This document shows positions 9,214 through 18,860 of a DNA stretch of 64,000 nt, piece after piece. This stretch comes from Lysinibacillus odysseyi 34hs-1 = NBRC 100172 (GTDB lineage Bacteria; Bacillota; Bacilli; Bacillales_A; Planococcaceae). Each line of letters starts with the position of its first letter. Position 1 is the first letter of the stretch. The stretch is from contig NZ_BCVX01000002.1 of assembly GCF_001591965.1 (NCBI RefSeq), positions 124,001 to 188,000 on the forward strand, read 5' to 3'. The notes under the pieces were generated by a model. That model searched no databases. It was not told the origin of the DNA and saw only the letters and a program-made list of their open reading frames with translations. The translations under genes were made by a program, and so were the position numbers.

Positions 9214-10798
9214 ATAGCGTATTTTCTTCTGTATAGTAAAGTTTCACTTTGTTGCGTCCTTGATGTTTTGCCTGATATAATGCCTGATCTGCCCGTTCAA
9301 TGATTACATGGGGGGCGGTTCCTGCCTGTGGATAGGCGGCGATCCCTCCAGACATCGTGACTGGTCTGCCACAGGGGCTTTCTGTATCCTCGAGATACTG
9401 CCGCAGATTTTCTGCTGTCCTATATGCTTCAGCCTTGGTTGTATTTGGCAATAGCATGATAAATTCCTCACCGCCATAACGACAGCAAATATCCTGTGGG
9501 CGGCTGTGCATTCGCATGCTTTCAGCTAGATACTTCAGCACTTCATCCCCGATCGCATGGCCGTATGTATCATTTACACTTTTAAAATGATCCAAATCGA
9601 TAAGCAATACCGCATACTGCTGCTGTTCTTCCGTCCATCGTATTAGTGTCTCATCCATAGAACGCCGGTTCATCAGCCCGGTCAATGCATCTGTTGTTGA
9701 TTGGGTTTGATAATGATCAATTCGTTTTTGTAGAAGCGTAAAGGCATGGACAAGGGATTCTTTTAAAACCCGGGCTTCAAAATACCAGCCCTTTACTTTA
9801 TAAAGCTCTTCAATCTTCACTTTTTTCTGGTCATTCATTGAAAGCAGTGCCATCTGCTGCAGCGGCTTCGTAATAAAAGAAGCAATAATAAGTATGATCA
9901 GCAGTGCCAGCAAAACGAACGGCATGGAAATAAGCGCTGCCTTTTGCACTAAGTCGCTAGAAGGAAGCAATGCCACATCAAGCGGCCGCTGGGAAACTAT
10001 CCCCCACTTTGAAAGCTCGACTGAACTATATCCACTGAGCATTTTTACACCTTTCGTATTAGTTACCTTTTGAGCTCCGCTTTTTCCTTCCATCAACTTC
10101 TGAACTATCTCATTATTGGCAACGTTATCCCCCACTCTGCTTGAATCCTGATGGTAAATGATAGTCCCGTCCTCATCCACTACATACACATAAGACCCAT
10201 CATGATAAAAATGCTCCCCTAACAATTTATGGAATATATTATCATATTCAATATAAATCGTTCCGCCGACAAGCCCCATATACTCACCAGCTGTATTAAA
10301 AATCGGCTGGGAAATAAAAATCAACTTTCGTCCTGTAACCCCTTCATACGGTTTTGATATATTCGGCTTTTGCTTTTCCAATGCGTCTCCAGTCTGCTCA
10401 CTGCTTAATTGAACACCCTTCAGCTCCAATGTAGGCGGTGAAATAGCTAATACAACCCCTCTATTATCTGTAATGGCTACGGAATTAAATATATCCGTCT
10501 GGTAGCGCAAACGCTCTACTTCCTGCTGCAGCAATGCCTCATTTTCATAATTTTCCGCAATATAGAAGGCACTAAACTCCAGTGTTTTAAATGTTTCCTC
10601 TAAATATGTATTAGCCGTTGTAGCCAGTTTCTGCGCATAGACACGGTTTGTTTCCAATGTATTTTCAATCAATATATTTTTGGATATTTGATAAACACCC
10701 CATAAACTACTTGCCACTGTAGATATAAAAGCAAGCATAACAACCCCAGTAATCAAATACCTCAAATGAATTGTAAACCTTTTATTTGAACCTAGCAC
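9212..10798 (-). CDS. Diguanylate cyclase with extracellular Cache sensor and GGDEF domain
   Basis: A 528-residue protein with two membrane segments (about residues 15-35 and 288-310) that bracket a double-Cache type extracellular sensor domain (about 45-280). A linker and a GGDEF domain (about 365-525) follow. The active site is intact as GGEEF (442-446), preceded by an RxxD inhibitory site (RPQD, 433-436). Active synthesis of cyclic di-GMP with product inhibition is therefore expected. A GTG start with GGGG upstream is used. The ligand of the sensor is unknown, and the gene stands alone. Confidence 0.9.
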   Translation of the reverse strand: MLGSNKRFTIHLRYLITGVVMLAFISTVASSLWGVYQISKNILIENTLETNRVYAQKLATTANTYLEETFKTLEFSAFYIAENYENEALLQQEVERLRYQTDIFNSVAITDNRGVVLAISPPTLELKGVQLSSEQTGDALEKQKPNISKPYEGVTGRKLIFISQPIFNTAGEYMGLVGGTIYIEYDNIFHKLLGEHFYHDGSYVYVVDEDGTIIYHQDSSRVGDNVANNEIVQKLMEGKSGAQKVTNTKGVKMLSGYSSVELSKWGIVSQRPLDVALLPSSDLVQKAALISMPFVLLALLIILIIASFITKPLQQMALLSMNDQKKVKIEELYKVKGWYFEARVLKESLVHAFTLLQKRIDHYQTQSTTDALTGLMNRRSMDETLIRWTEEQQQYAVLLIDLDHFKSVNDTYGHAIGDEVLKYLAESMRMHSRPQDICCRYGGEEFIMLLPNTTKAEAYRTAENLRQYLEDTESPCGRPVTMSGGIAAYPQAGTAPHVIIERADQALYQAKHQGRNKVKLYYTEENTL

Positions 10799-10957
10799 TA
10801 ATTAATCCCCTCTATTTACATAATCTTGTACATTGTAAATGAATTGCCTAGGAAAAAAAACATTTTCACGAAAATTTATTAACTAGTAAGGATAATATTT
10901 ACAATGTAATGTCTTTCTCAATGTCCGTTTACTTCCTCCCCTTTACCCGTTCCAAAT

Positions 10958-10993
10958 AAAAATACAGCAGGGAAATTTCCCTGCTGTATTTTT
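10958..10993 (-). terminator. Intrinsic terminator of ylbF
   Basis: A perfect 18 bp inverted repeat without a real loop, AAAAATACAGCAGGGAAA and its complement. It overlaps the last bases of the ylbF stop codon and has A/T tracts on both sides. Confidence 0.85.
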
Positions 10994-11441
10994 ATGCTGA
11001 GCACGAGCATGCTCCTCCTGAACCGCAGCCGCCTGTACTGCAGCCGCTAGCCGTTGAAAAGAACGGATTGCTTACGGGCACCTTGACAGCCTCTGAAACA
11101 GATTTTCCAATCATCAAGCTCACTTCATCCAGCAAATCTTGATATTCGTTTTCCGCAACCTTCAGCGCCGCCACTTTTTCGTTTAAATCCAAAGCACGCT
11201 TCTGTTCACGTATTTTTTTCATAATTGTATGATAATCCGGGTGGTACTTCCCGAAACGCTGTACATCTTCATAATGTTCCTTTAGCCGGCTGAACGCCTT
11301 AATTTGGTCAGAAAGTGCCGCATCCTCATACACAGCCTCGTAAGCAATGCGCAGATTTTGCGCCGGTTCAGATGAAAGAATCATCTCACTTAACTGTTCG
11401 GCTTCGTCTAAAATGAATACCCAATCTGAAGTCATCAACAT
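10992..11441 (-). CDS. ylbF: YlbF family regulator of RNA processing, sporulation and biofilm
   Basis: A 149-residue helical protein. The core 'EHYEDVQRFGKYHPDYHTIM' and a Cys-rich tail (GCSTGGCGSGGACSC) mark YlbF, also called RicF. In B. subtilis it forms a complex with YmcA and YaaT, binds iron-sulfur clusters through such cysteines, and supports RNase Y-dependent RNA maturation, competence, sporulation and biofilm formation. The ATG at 11441 is chosen because GGAGGAG lies 6 bases upstream and the length equals that of the B. subtilis protein. It is transcribed divergently from the thioesterase gene. Confidence 0.93.
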   Translation of the reverse strand: MLMTSDWVFILDEAEQLSEMILSSEPAQNLRIAYEAVYEDAALSDQIKAFSRLKEHYEDVQRFGKYHPDYHTIMKKIREQKRALDLNEKVAALKVAENEYQDLLDEVSLMIGKSVSEAVKVPVSNPFFSTASGCSTGGCGSGGACSCSA

Positions 11442-11528
11442 TGAAAACTCCTCCAATCTCTTTCCTATCATAACAGAAATTATGTTACAGTTGGTATAGA
11501 TAAGATTTAAACTAGGAGGAAAGACATC

Positions 11529-12029
11529 ATGACGACTTCAACAAAAGAAAAGGCTGAAGAGCTTTTACAGCAGATTTTATCGGAAAGCACACCTGAAGAT
11601 GAGGAAGTACTGATGCACCTGCTTGATGGTTTACGCGACAAACAAACCGGTTTCCATCACCGCTATATTAATGCCGCCCTTCATATGACAGGTGAGTTTT
11701 ATCCTGACCATAGTATCATCCGTATACCTATTACGCCAGTCATCCATAATACAATTAAGCTGCCTCACGGTGGAATTTTGGCAACAATTGCCGACGCAGC
11801 AATGGGGGAGCTTGCTGCCCGATCCATTGAGCCAGGAAAAAATGTGGTGACTACTAATTTACATATTAACTATCTCGCGACAACGACAAATAAGGAACTA
11901 ATTGCAAAGGGCTCATTCGTCAATAAGGGACGCCGCATGCTGGTGATGGAGTGTGTCATCGAGGATGAAACTGGTAAAAAGCTAGCTACGGCTACCGCAA
12001 CTTTTTTCGTCATCGAGCCGCGCAAGTAA
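11529..12029 (+). CDS. PaaI family hot-dog thioesterase
   Basis: A 166-residue hot-dog fold protein. The segment LPHGGILATIADAAMGELAA (about residues 78-97) is the PaaI-type 'HGG...D' active-site helix, and the later strand NLHINYLA is also typical. Such enzymes hydrolyse acyl-CoA thioesters; the substrate is not evident. An AGGAGG site lies 9 bases before the ATG. The last 48 bases overlap the convergent MurE-like gene, so both reading frames use the same DNA in opposite directions. Confidence 0.85.
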   Translation: MTTSTKEKAEELLQQILSESTPEDEEVLMHLLDGLRDKQTGFHHRYINAALHMTGEFYPDHSIIRIPITPVIHNTIKLPHGGILATIADAAMGELAARSIEPGKNVVTTNLHINYLATTTNKELIAKGSFVNKGRRMLVMECVIEDETGKKLATATATFFVIEPRK

Positions 12030-13469
12030 GGAAGTAACACATTCAATGTCGGAAAACGGGGTCGTGATATTCCCAATTGTCTGGGTACGTTCATGCCCCT
12101 TCCCTGCAATGACGATGATATCTCCCTCTTTTGCCAAGCGGAGTGCCTTCTCAATTGCCTCTTCACGCGCCAAAATCATTTCATAGCTTTGGGTAGCAAA
12201 AAAACCTTCAGCAATCTGCCGATTGATCACCTCCGGATTTTCGCTTCGGCAATTATCTGTGGTTAAAATAATATGATTTGCATATTTGGAAGCGACAGTT
12301 CCCATTTCCCGCCGTTTTGCCACATCCCTTTCCCCACCGCAGCTGAAAACAACATAGATATTTCGTGTATAAGTGTTTTTGACTGTTTGAAGAACCGCCT
12401 TCAGCGCATCGGCTGTATGTGCATAATCAACTATTACGTGATAACCCTGCTTACTATGGAATGTTTGCATCCGTCCTTCCGGCAAGGTAAGCTCCGGAAT
12501 AAGCTCTATCACATCATCAAAGGAAAAACCAAGCATCTTTAATACAGCTATCGTAGCTGCTACATTTGCCCGTTGATGATCTCCTATAAATGGTACAGTT
12601 ATCACTCGTTCTTTTTGAGCGGTTTGAACCCAGCATGTGCTTTCTGTTTTTCCTTCCGCTAAGGCCTGTAATAATACATCAACACGCCCTTTTAATCCAA
12701 AATAGCACTTCTCACGCTTTGTAAGAACACCGACGCTTCTGCAAAAGGAATCATCACCATTTAATACAAGCTTCTGGCTCAGCCCTGCAAGTCGCTGCTT
12801 TGCTAATTTATATTGCTCAAATGACCCGTGATCTTCTATATGATCTTCCGCCAAGTTCAAAAATACACCAATATCTATATCACAGTGATCAAGCCGATAC
12901 GTAGCTAATCCCATTGATGAAGCTTCCATTATGACGTATTCGACGTTTTGCTTTATCGCTTCTAAAAATAATAAGTGTAAATGTTTCGGCTGCAACGTAG
13001 TTAGCTGTTCTATATCCGTCTCGAATGGCGTACCATTTAAATAAACGCCATTTGTTCCAATGACAAGTACGCGCTTATTTAATTTTTGAAGCATCTGTCC
13101 AATGAAATGGCTGACTGTTGTCTTTCCATTCGTTCCGGTGATCGCTACAATCTTCAATACCTCAGATGGAAACCCGTATAATTTTGCGCTTGCATAGGCG
13201 CTGAATTGCAATATATTAGGGACCCAAATCAACGGGACACCGCAAATAAAATCATCAAAGAAGACTTCCTCGTCTACTACAATGGCTTTCGCTCCACGTT
13301 CGATCGCCTGGTCAATCCATTTTTTCCCATCATGTTTTCTTCCTTTACGTGCGATAAATAAATCGCCCGGTCTCACTGCTTCCAATGAATCCTCAATACG
13401 AACTACTTCTTCTCTTATTGAACCTTTTACCGTGCACGGCCAATCCTTTAATAATTCTGCTAATTGCAC
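11982..13469 (-). CDS. murE: MurE-like UDP-N-acetylmuramyl peptide ligase
   Basis: A 495-residue Mur ligase with three domains: an N-terminal UDP-binding domain, a central ATPase with GTNGKTT (112-118) and the carbamylated-lysine region YKLAKQRL (about 220-227), and a C-terminal domain. Canonical MurE adds the third amino acid to UDP-MurNAc-Ala-Glu. The specificity loop reads DNCRSENP (405-412): the Arg of the diaminopimelate-type 'DNPR' is kept but Pro is Cys. The usual TRDH motif is AEDH, so this is a divergent paralogue and its amino acid cannot be assigned. GTG start with AGGAGG upstream. Confidence 0.75.
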   Translation of the reverse strand: MQLAELLKDWPCTVKGSIREEVVRIEDSLEAVRPGDLFIARKGRKHDGKKWIDQAIERGAKAIVVDEEVFFDDFICGVPLIWVPNILQFSAYASAKLYGFPSEVLKIVAITGTNGKTTVSHFIGQMLQKLNKRVLVIGTNGVYLNGTPFETDIEQLTTLQPKHLHLLFLEAIKQNVEYVIMEASSMGLATYRLDHCDIDIGVFLNLAEDHIEDHGSFEQYKLAKQRLAGLSQKLVLNGDDSFCRSVGVLTKREKCYFGLKGRVDVLLQALAEGKTESTCWVQTAQKERVITVPFIGDHQRANVAATIAVLKMLGFSFDDVIELIPELTLPEGRMQTFHSKQGYHVIVDYAHTADALKAVLQTVKNTYTRNIYVVFSCGGERDVAKRREMGTVASKYANHIILTTDNCRSENPEVINRQIAEGFFATQSYEMILAREEAIEKALRLAKEGDIIVIAGKGHERTQTIGNITTPFSDIECVTSLLARLDDEKSCGSRS

Positions 13470-13515
13470 GTTACACCCTCCTGTTTTACAGTATGTGGGC
13501 GTGCAAATTTTGACA

Positions 13516-13552
13516 CAAAAAAGCGGCCTCTATTAAAGACCGCTTTCTTTAG
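13516..13552 (-). terminator. Intrinsic terminator of the CAP-domain gene
   Basis: AAAGCGG and CCGCTTT arms flank a 13-base spacer, followed on the minus strand by six T. It lies downstream of and slightly overlaps the ylbC-like stop codon, and precedes the MurE-like gene. Confidence 0.7.
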
Positions 13553-14588
13553 GTGCATTTTTCTTTATAAAAATTTGCGTATAATAATTGTAATAAACAC
13601 CTGCACCGCCATGCGTGTATTGTTTATCAAGCATAATGGCCCGGTGATCCGGGGAATTCAGCAGACCATGAACAGCCTCAATCGCATCAAAATAAGCCAT
13701 TGCTACATTTTCATTTGCCTCTTCATAAGAAATAGAATTTTTATCCATACGTTGTTCTAAAGAGCCGTATGTTGGCGACTCATGGGAAATATAGTTCTGT
13801 AAAAACATATCCTCACTATGGGCCATTGCCGTCTCATTTAACGGTTCAGAACGAACGAGGGACTTGGCACCAAATTTTTTTCTGTATATATTGGTTAATT
13901 CGAAAAGCTGTTCAGCGCTTGCCTGATTGATTTCAAATTGCTGAAATGAAGAAGGCACCTCCTTTACAATCATCTCTCCGATAAACTGCATTTCATATGG
14001 TTGATGAAGGACCAGTGTTTTGCCATCCATAAAACGGACACCGGCTAATTTTCCCTCTTCCTTGTCTATGTATAACTGCGCATATAGTGTATCAAACTTA
14101 ACGAGTAGACGATTTTTCGTATCGTCTTCGCTCATGGTGAACATATAAATATTGTCACCAATTGTAACTGACACTTCTGCATCCATAATGGTCATTCTGT
14201 ATACATCCTCAACTGGCTGGCCAATGGTATAAGGGCTTACATCCACGTCCTCCGAGTTAGTATATACTTGTGTAACTTTGCCCTGTTCTATACCAATCAT
14301 AAGTTGCTCGTATATCCACCATTCATACCCAAAAGCTGTTGCATCTTTTCTCTTTGGCTCTCCATAATTTTGTATCAGCAGATCACTCGGCTGGCCAATC
14401 ATTGTTGAAATGCCTGTATTCGGTCGTAATAATTCTTCATTATAATCGTTAATATACTGATCAGAAGGAATGGCCTGCTGCAATGTATTAGGCCCTTCAA
14501 GAGGAGCATGTTCCTCGTCAATCGTGGCATAATATAAGATAAGGCCTATTACAGTTGCGATGATCAAAATACGGAATAACGCCTTCAT
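13533..14588 (-). CDS. ylbC: CAP/SCP domain protein with CAP-associated N-terminal domain (YlbC-like)
   Basis: A 351-residue protein with one N-terminal membrane segment (MKALFRILIIATVIGLILYY), a CAP-associated N-terminal domain (about 50-215) and a C-terminal CAP/SCP domain (about 220-350). The CAP motifs are visible: HSEDMFLQNYISHESPTYGS and SPDHRAIMLDKQYTHGGAGV. It matches B. subtilis YlbC in domain order and position; the function is unknown and it is likely extracytoplasmic. The ATG at 14588 is chosen from a GGTGG site 7 bases upstream; an in-frame ATG 27 bases earlier lacks one. Confidence 0.85.
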   Translation of the reverse strand: MKALFRILIIATVIGLILYYATIDEEHAPLEGPNTLQQAIPSDQYINDYNEELLRPNTGISTMIGQPSDLLIQNYGEPKRKDATAFGYEWWIYEQLMIGIEQGKVTQVYTNSEDVDVSPYTIGQPVEDVYRMTIMDAEVSVTIGDNIYMFTMSEDDTKNRLLVKFDTLYAQLYIDKEEGKLAGVRFMDGKTLVLHQPYEMQFIGEMIVKEVPSSFQQFEINQASAEQLFELTNIYRKKFGAKSLVRSEPLNETAMAHSEDMFLQNYISHESPTYGSLEQRMDKNSISYEEANENVAMAYFDAIEAVHGLLNSPDHRAIMLDKQYTHGGAGVYYNYYTQIFIKKNAPKESGL

Positions 14589-14740
14589 GGATTTTCCACC
14601 TTTTTTTGTATTCATTGTCTATTATTATAGCAATTTGGTAGCCCCTGACACAATGTTGTCATTGCAACAAATGTAAATTTGCTCTATTATTAGAAAAGAG
14701 CACATATAATATGTACGATTTGTTAAAGGAGGATAAAGCA

Positions 14741-15184
14741 ATGTATTTCGAAAATACAAAAATAGAAAATATTGTTGTTGATCAGGAATTTCTAGCGGAC
14801 ATCTTAAAAAAATACGGCTTAGAATGTCACGGGGCCTGGGACTACGACCGTATGACGTTCGACCGCCGCTTCGACGTACGTGAAGGCCGCTTCTATCTAC
14901 GTGTATTCTGCGACGCAATTTCTGGCGATGTAGGTGCCCATGATGCGACGTTGAAAATCTTGAAACCGGCACTTGGTAAATACTACTATCCACACGGTGT
15001 CGAATACACTGACGAAGTATTCCCTTCACACCTTGTCAAAGACTGTGAGCAAATCCTAGATGCTGTTGCAAAAGAATTATCAACATACGGCATTGCTGTA
15101 AAAAAGGAAGAGCAAATTCAGGAAGCTATTACAAAAGACTCTGTAAAAGAAGTACCAAAACAACCTGTAGAACAACTAAAATAG
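14741..15184 (+). CDS. YugN-like family protein
   Basis: A 147-residue protein. The stretch 'GAWDYDRMTFDRRFD..EGRFYLRVFCDAISGDV' followed by 'LGKYYYPHGVEYTDEVFPSHLV' is characteristic of the YugN-like family of Bacillales. It is soluble and of unknown role. The ATG at 14741 has an AAAGGAGG site at the correct distance; the upstream ATG at 14711 does not. A tail rich in Lys, Glu and Gln (about 125-147) is probably disordered. The gene ends at an intrinsic terminator. Confidence 0.8.
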   Translation: MYFENTKIENIVVDQEFLADILKKYGLECHGAWDYDRMTFDRRFDVREGRFYLRVFCDAISGDVGAHDATLKILKPALGKYYYPHGVEYTDEVFPSHLVKDCEQILDAVAKELSTYGIAVKKEEQIQEAITKDSVKEVPKQPVEQLK

Positions 15185-15193
15185 TAAACTATT

Positions 15194-15219
15194 GGCAGCC
15201 TGCTAAGGTTGCCTTTTTT
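15194..15219 (+). terminator. Intrinsic terminator after the YugN-like gene
   Basis: GGCAGCC and GGTTGCC arms with a 6-base loop are followed by six T on the plus strand. Confidence 0.85.
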
Positions 15220-15327
15220 GTTGATTTCTTCCCTCGATTGCTTAATATAGGTCGGCCTACTAAAAAGGCTATTGGGGGAGTACCCGAACATCGGCTATCC
15301 TGCTTAGCATCAGTCCGCTGTACAATA

Positions 15328-15357
15328 AAAAGGGATGTCAACAACGACATCCCTTTT
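15328..15357 (-). terminator. Intrinsic terminator after ctaM
   Basis: A perfect 12 bp inverted repeat, AAAAGGGATGTC and its complement, with a 6-base loop. It lies directly downstream of the minus-strand ctaM stop. Confidence 0.85.
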
Positions 15358-15362
15358 ATGCA

Positions 15363-15824
15363 TTAAAATCCAAAAATCGCTTTTATGACCGAGGTAGTTT
15401 CTCCGCCTTCATAAATAACGTATAACAGCATGTATACTACCACACCAGTAATGGCTGTGAAGAACCAGATAATACTTGTAATTGGACCAATTTTACGGTG
15501 AATCTTCAAATTATTTTTATAACCTGTCCAAAGGCTGACAATTCCAAAGACCGCTCCTGTTGTAGCCAAAGTAATATGAAAAACTAAAAAGAATGTATAG
15601 TATACTTTCAGTTCATCAGGTCCACCGAATGCCGTATTGCCAATAAATACTGTACGCGTAGCATATATAATGAAGAACACAAGTGCTGCAACACCTGCTG
15701 CAAACATTACCTTTTTGTGTGCCTCGACTTTTCCTTTTACAATTAAACCCCATCCAATCGCGACTAAAATGGCACTCAGCACGATGAATGATGTACTAAT
15801 GGTTGGTAAAATTGGTAAACCCAT
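15363..15824 (-). CDS. ctaM: CtaM-type cytochrome oxidase assembly protein (DUF420, YozB)
   Basis: A 153-residue membrane protein with four predicted helices and the DUF420 signatures 'VEAHKKVMFAAG' and 'YYTFFLVFHITLA', followed by 'KIHRKIG', all with conserved histidines. Homologues CtaM of Staphylococcus aureus and YozB of B. subtilis are needed for maturation of haem-copper oxidases. It follows ctaG by 27 bases on the same strand, so both assembly factors probably share a transcript. It ends at a terminator. Confidence 0.88.
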   Translation of the reverse strand: MGLPILPTISTSFIVLSAILVAIGWGLIVKGKVEAHKKVMFAAGVAALVFFIIYATRTVFIGNTAFGGPDELKVYYTFFLVFHITLATTGAVFGIVSLWTGYKNNLKIHRKIGPITSIIWFFTAITGVVVYMLLYVIYEGGETTSVIKAIFGF

Positions 15825-15851
15825 TTCCCATTCTCCTATTCGTTCTCTAAA

Positions 15852-16766
15852 TTAGTTATATTTTGTACGGTTCTGAAAATCACGTAATGCTTTTTCTGTA
15901 ATATCTTCTTGATTTGCCCGTTCATTATTCCACCATGCGCTGAATACACGGAACAAAATCGTACCGAAAATTATTTCCTGAATGATTTTCATTAGTACGC
16001 CGCCTACTTGCTGATCGCTTACTGGACTCATACTAGTAAACAGCTCCGGACCTGATAAATTCAAACTGGACAAAGTGTCCCCAGGAACACACAGTTCCAT
16101 CGCTTTTAACCACGATTCCGCCTCCGAAAAAGTCGCATATAAAGGATGCGAAGCAAAAATAATTAATGCACAGGCCGGAGTAATAAGCACAGCGTTCCCT
16201 GCGATATAGGCCAGCTTGTTAATATTTTTCATCTTGTGCTGTCCTTCTACTTGATTAAGCAGCGGCCAGTACATAAACAGGGCACTTATAAATAATAAAA
16301 ATGTATAAATACCGTGCAGCGTCATATCAAGCTTAACGACATCAAAAACTGACGGGAGATGGTAAAAGCTAAACATGAAAACAAAGATAAAAAGCGCTAC
16401 CAAAGGCTTCGTGAATATTTTAAAGATTGTCCGCACTACAGGAGCTTCCACTACGACTTTCCATACCCACCATGGAATACCTTTAATAATAAATATCGGA
16501 ACTAATAATAGCAGCAACGCCATTTGGGTCATATGCATTGTAAAGGTAATATGCCCCATCAAATCGATCGGCGAGCCTTTAATAATATAAAGGGAAACCA
16601 TACCTAAAATAAAGTTTGCCGCCTCACTCTTTTTTAACGGCTCACTCACTTTAAAATCCTTCCTCCACATAATTGTCGTTAAAAAATAGACAACCGTTAA
16701 AAAAACAATTACGCCCATTAAATAAGGACTCCATAGCGCCTGAAAACCAAATATACTTAATGACAT
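15852..16766 (-). CDS. ctaG: Cytochrome c oxidase assembly factor CtaG
   Basis: A 304-residue membrane protein with about seven helices of the caa3-type CtaG family. Conserved features are 'MGHITFTMHMTQMALLLLLVPIFIIKGIP' (read in two parts across residues 85-113) and the His-rich 'FMFSFYHLPSVFD'. CtaG is required for CuB or oxidase maturation in B. subtilis. The ATG at 16766 has an AAAGGAG site 9 bases upstream; a longer open frame begins 60 bases earlier without one. In B. subtilis ctaG follows ctaF directly; here the cys operon intervenes. Confidence 0.9.
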   Translation of the reverse strand: MSLSIFGFQALWSPYLMGVIVFLTVVYFLTTIMWRKDFKVSEPLKKSEAANFILGMVSLYIIKGSPIDLMGHITFTMHMTQMALLLLLVPIFIIKGIPWWVWKVVVEAPVVRTIFKIFTKPLVALFIFVFMFSFYHLPSVFDVVKLDMTLHGIYTFLLFISALFMYWPLLNQVEGQHKMKNINKLAYIAGNAVLITPACALIIFASHPLYATFSEAESWLKAMELCVPGDTLSSLNLSGPELFTSMSPVSDQQVGGVLMKIIQEIIFGTILFRVFSAWWNNERANQEDITEKALRDFQNRTKYN

Positions 16767-17053
16767 ACGTATGCGCTCCTTTAATTTCAATACCTCCATT
16801 ATAGAACTGTTGTACGGAGACTTCAATGAACATAGTATGACAATTGCATCTTTATGCCATTCTTAGAAATAAGCAATGCGATAAAAGTATTTAGAAAACC
16901 TTATCCAAAAAGCATCGGTAAAAATATACAGCATCCAAGCATTGTTCCCATTTAAAAATCTCTGTATAAATCTTTTTTATTGGCGTTATTTAGCGAAGCA
17001 GGAGCATGGCAGCTGCAATAATATGCCAAGTCCTTTTTTATCTTTTCCAACAT
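16767..17053. other. Intergenic region between cysC and ctaG
   Basis: About 290 bases without a supported gene. It must contain the promoter of ctaG-ctaM, because the cysC terminator isolates these genes from the cys operon. I do not see a consensus -35 and -10 pair. Confidence 0.4.
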
Positions 17054-17080
17054 AAAAAGCGGTCAACGCTCGTTGACCAC
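17054..17080 (-). terminator. Intrinsic terminator of the cys operon
   Basis: GTGGTCAACG and CGTTGACCGC arms with a 2-base loop are followed by five T on the minus strand, just after the cysC stop codon. Confidence 0.85.
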
Positions 17081-17087
17081 TCACCTT

Positions 17088-17681
17088 TTAAATATATCCT
17101 TTTTCTGACAAAAAGTATTGCAGCTGTTCGGCACATTCCTCTATCGAATACTTCTCAGTATTGAGAGTAATTTCAGGATTTACCGGTTCCTCATAAGGAG
17201 CACTAATCCCCGTAAAGTTCGGAATTTCATTATTGCGCGCCTTCTTATACAAACCTTTTGGGTCACGTTTTTCACATGCCTCTACCGAACATTGTACAAA
17301 GACTTCGATAAACTCTCCTTCTGCCACCAAGCTGCGTACTACTTGCCGGTCTTCCCGGTAAGGAGAAATAAAAGCGGTTAGCACAATTTGGCCTCCCTCT
17401 ACAAAGAGCTTTGCCACCTCTCCAATACGCCTGATATTTTCTTTTCGGCTGACTTCATCAAACCCTAGGTCGCTGTTTAATCCATGACGTACATTATCGC
17501 CGTCAAGTACAAACGCCTGTTTACCGTCCTCAAAGAGCCTATGTGCAAAGGCATTGGCTACCGAAGATTTGCCTGATGCCGAAAGACCTGTGAACCAAAG
17601 AATAAAGCTTGAATGTCCATTTTTTCTCCGGCGTTCCTCTTTTGTAACAGAGGCTTCATGCCATACAATATTTGTACTCAT
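17088..17681 (-). CDS. cysC: Adenylyl-sulfate (APS) kinase
   Basis: A 197-residue kinase that phosphorylates APS to PAPS with ATP. Visible are the P-loop GLSASGKSS (about 33-41), the substrate segment [16 protein letters not shown] and the lid sequence [10 protein letters not shown]. It is the last gene of a cysH-cysP-sat-cysC operon and follows sat by 10 bases. A GGGGGAAG site precedes the ATG. The length is normal. Confidence 0.96.
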   Translation of the reverse strand: MSTNIVWHEASVTKEERRRKNGHSSFILWFTGLSASGKSSVANAFAHRLFEDGKQAFVLDGDNVRHGLNSDLGFDEVSRKENIRRIGEVAKLFVEGGQIVLTAFISPYREDRQVVRSLVAEGEFIEVFVQCSVEACEKRDPKGLYKKARNNEIPNFTGISAPYEEPVNPEITLNTEKYSIEECAEQLQYFLSEKGYI

Positions 17682-17691
17682 TTTCTTCCCC

Positions 17692-18831
17692 CTACACAGT
17701 TGCTTCTTCGCGTAATCCGCGGATCAATACATCAATAACCTCTTTACGGCTGAAGGTACTTGGTGGAATTTCGCCGGCTCTAAGCATTTCGCGTACCTTC
17801 GTGCCAGATAAAATAACACGAGCTTCTGAACCATGCGGACATGTTTTCGTTGTGGCCATCCCCTCACATTCCGTGCAGTAGAAGCTGTGCTCAAACTTCA
17901 ATGGTGTAATACCTATTTCCTCCGGCTCAAATACATCAAATAACTTTTGTGCATCATAAGTGCCGTAATAGTTGCCAACACCTGCATGATCCCGTCCAAC
18001 AATAAAATGCGTACAACCGTAATTTTTACGGACTAATGCATGGAAAACTGCCTCGCGTGGTCCTGCATAACGCATCGCTGCAAGGAATACCCCCAATTGT
18101 ACACGTTCCTGCGGATAATATTTTTCCAATAACACTTCATAGCTTTCCATACGAATAGCAGCAGAGATATCATCCGACTTCGTTTCTCCTACAAGCGGAT
18201 TCAAAAAGAGTCCGTCTACAATTTCCAAAGCTACCTTTTGAATATATTCATGGGCACGATGGACAGGATTTCTTGTTTGGAAACCAACAATTGTTTTCCA
18301 TCCTTTTTCCTTAAAAATATGGCGCGTCTCTTTCGGTTCGAATGTATAGGCAGGGAATGGCTTTTCTGTTTTTTTGATTAGCTTAACAGCACCACCAACA
18401 TAGATAGAAGGACGCTCAAATAGTTTCGCTACACCCGGATGGGCTTTATCCTCCGTCCCATAGACAGCTTTTGCCTCTCTTTCTTTATCGGGCTCATAAA
18501 TATCTCCGACTGTCAATGTTCCATATACAGCACCGTCCTGAACGAGCTTCACTTCTTCACCCTTTACGAGTGTTTGCGCCACCGCTGGATCTACAGGTAA
18601 TGTAATAGGAATGCTCCATACAAGTCCAGAGGCTAGACGCATATTTTCCACAACTGTTTCGTAGTCTTTCTTATTTAAAAACCCTTCGATTGGGCTGTAG
18701 GCACCAATACCAATCAGCTCTAGGTCACTTAATGCAATGGCATCAATTTCTATTTCCTTTAACAACGCCGTTACATCTGTTTCCGGATAATAGACGTCAA
18801 CTAATTTTCCACCATGTGGTTGTAAGCTCAT
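17692..18831 (-). CDS. sat: Sulfate adenylyltransferase
   Basis: A 379-residue ATP sulfurylase of the homo-oligomeric (Sat/Met3) type that converts sulfate and ATP to APS and pyrophosphate. Catalytic motifs are present: [11 protein letters not shown] (about 199-209) and [12 protein letters not shown] (about 276-287). A zinc-binding Cys cluster lies near the C-terminus ([16 protein letters not shown]). It lies between cysP and cysC with a GGAGG site before the ATG. Confidence 0.96.
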   Translation of the reverse strand: MSLQPHGGKLVDVYYPETDVTALLKEIEIDAIALSDLELIGIGAYSPIEGFLNKKDYETVVENMRLASGLVWSIPITLPVDPAVAQTLVKGEEVKLVQDGAVYGTLTVGDIYEPDKEREAKAVYGTEDKAHPGVAKLFERPSIYVGGAVKLIKKTEKPFPAYTFEPKETRHIFKEKGWKTIVGFQTRNPVHRAHEYIQKVALEIVDGLFLNPLVGETKSDDISAAIRMESYEVLLEKYYPQERVQLGVFLAAMRYAGPREAVFHALVRKNYGCTHFIVGRDHAGVGNYYGTYDAQKLFDVFEPEEIGITPLKFEHSFYCTECEGMATTKTCPHGSEARVILSGTKVREMLRAGEIPPSTFSRKEVIDVLIRGLREEATV

Positions 18832-18860
18832 TTCTTATTCCTCCAATTTACTTAGTAGGT

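Noticed and set aside
14625..15029. 134-residue frame antisense to the YugN-like gene
   Set aside because: Arg- and His-rich shadow of a well-supported plus-strand gene; no ribosome binding site.
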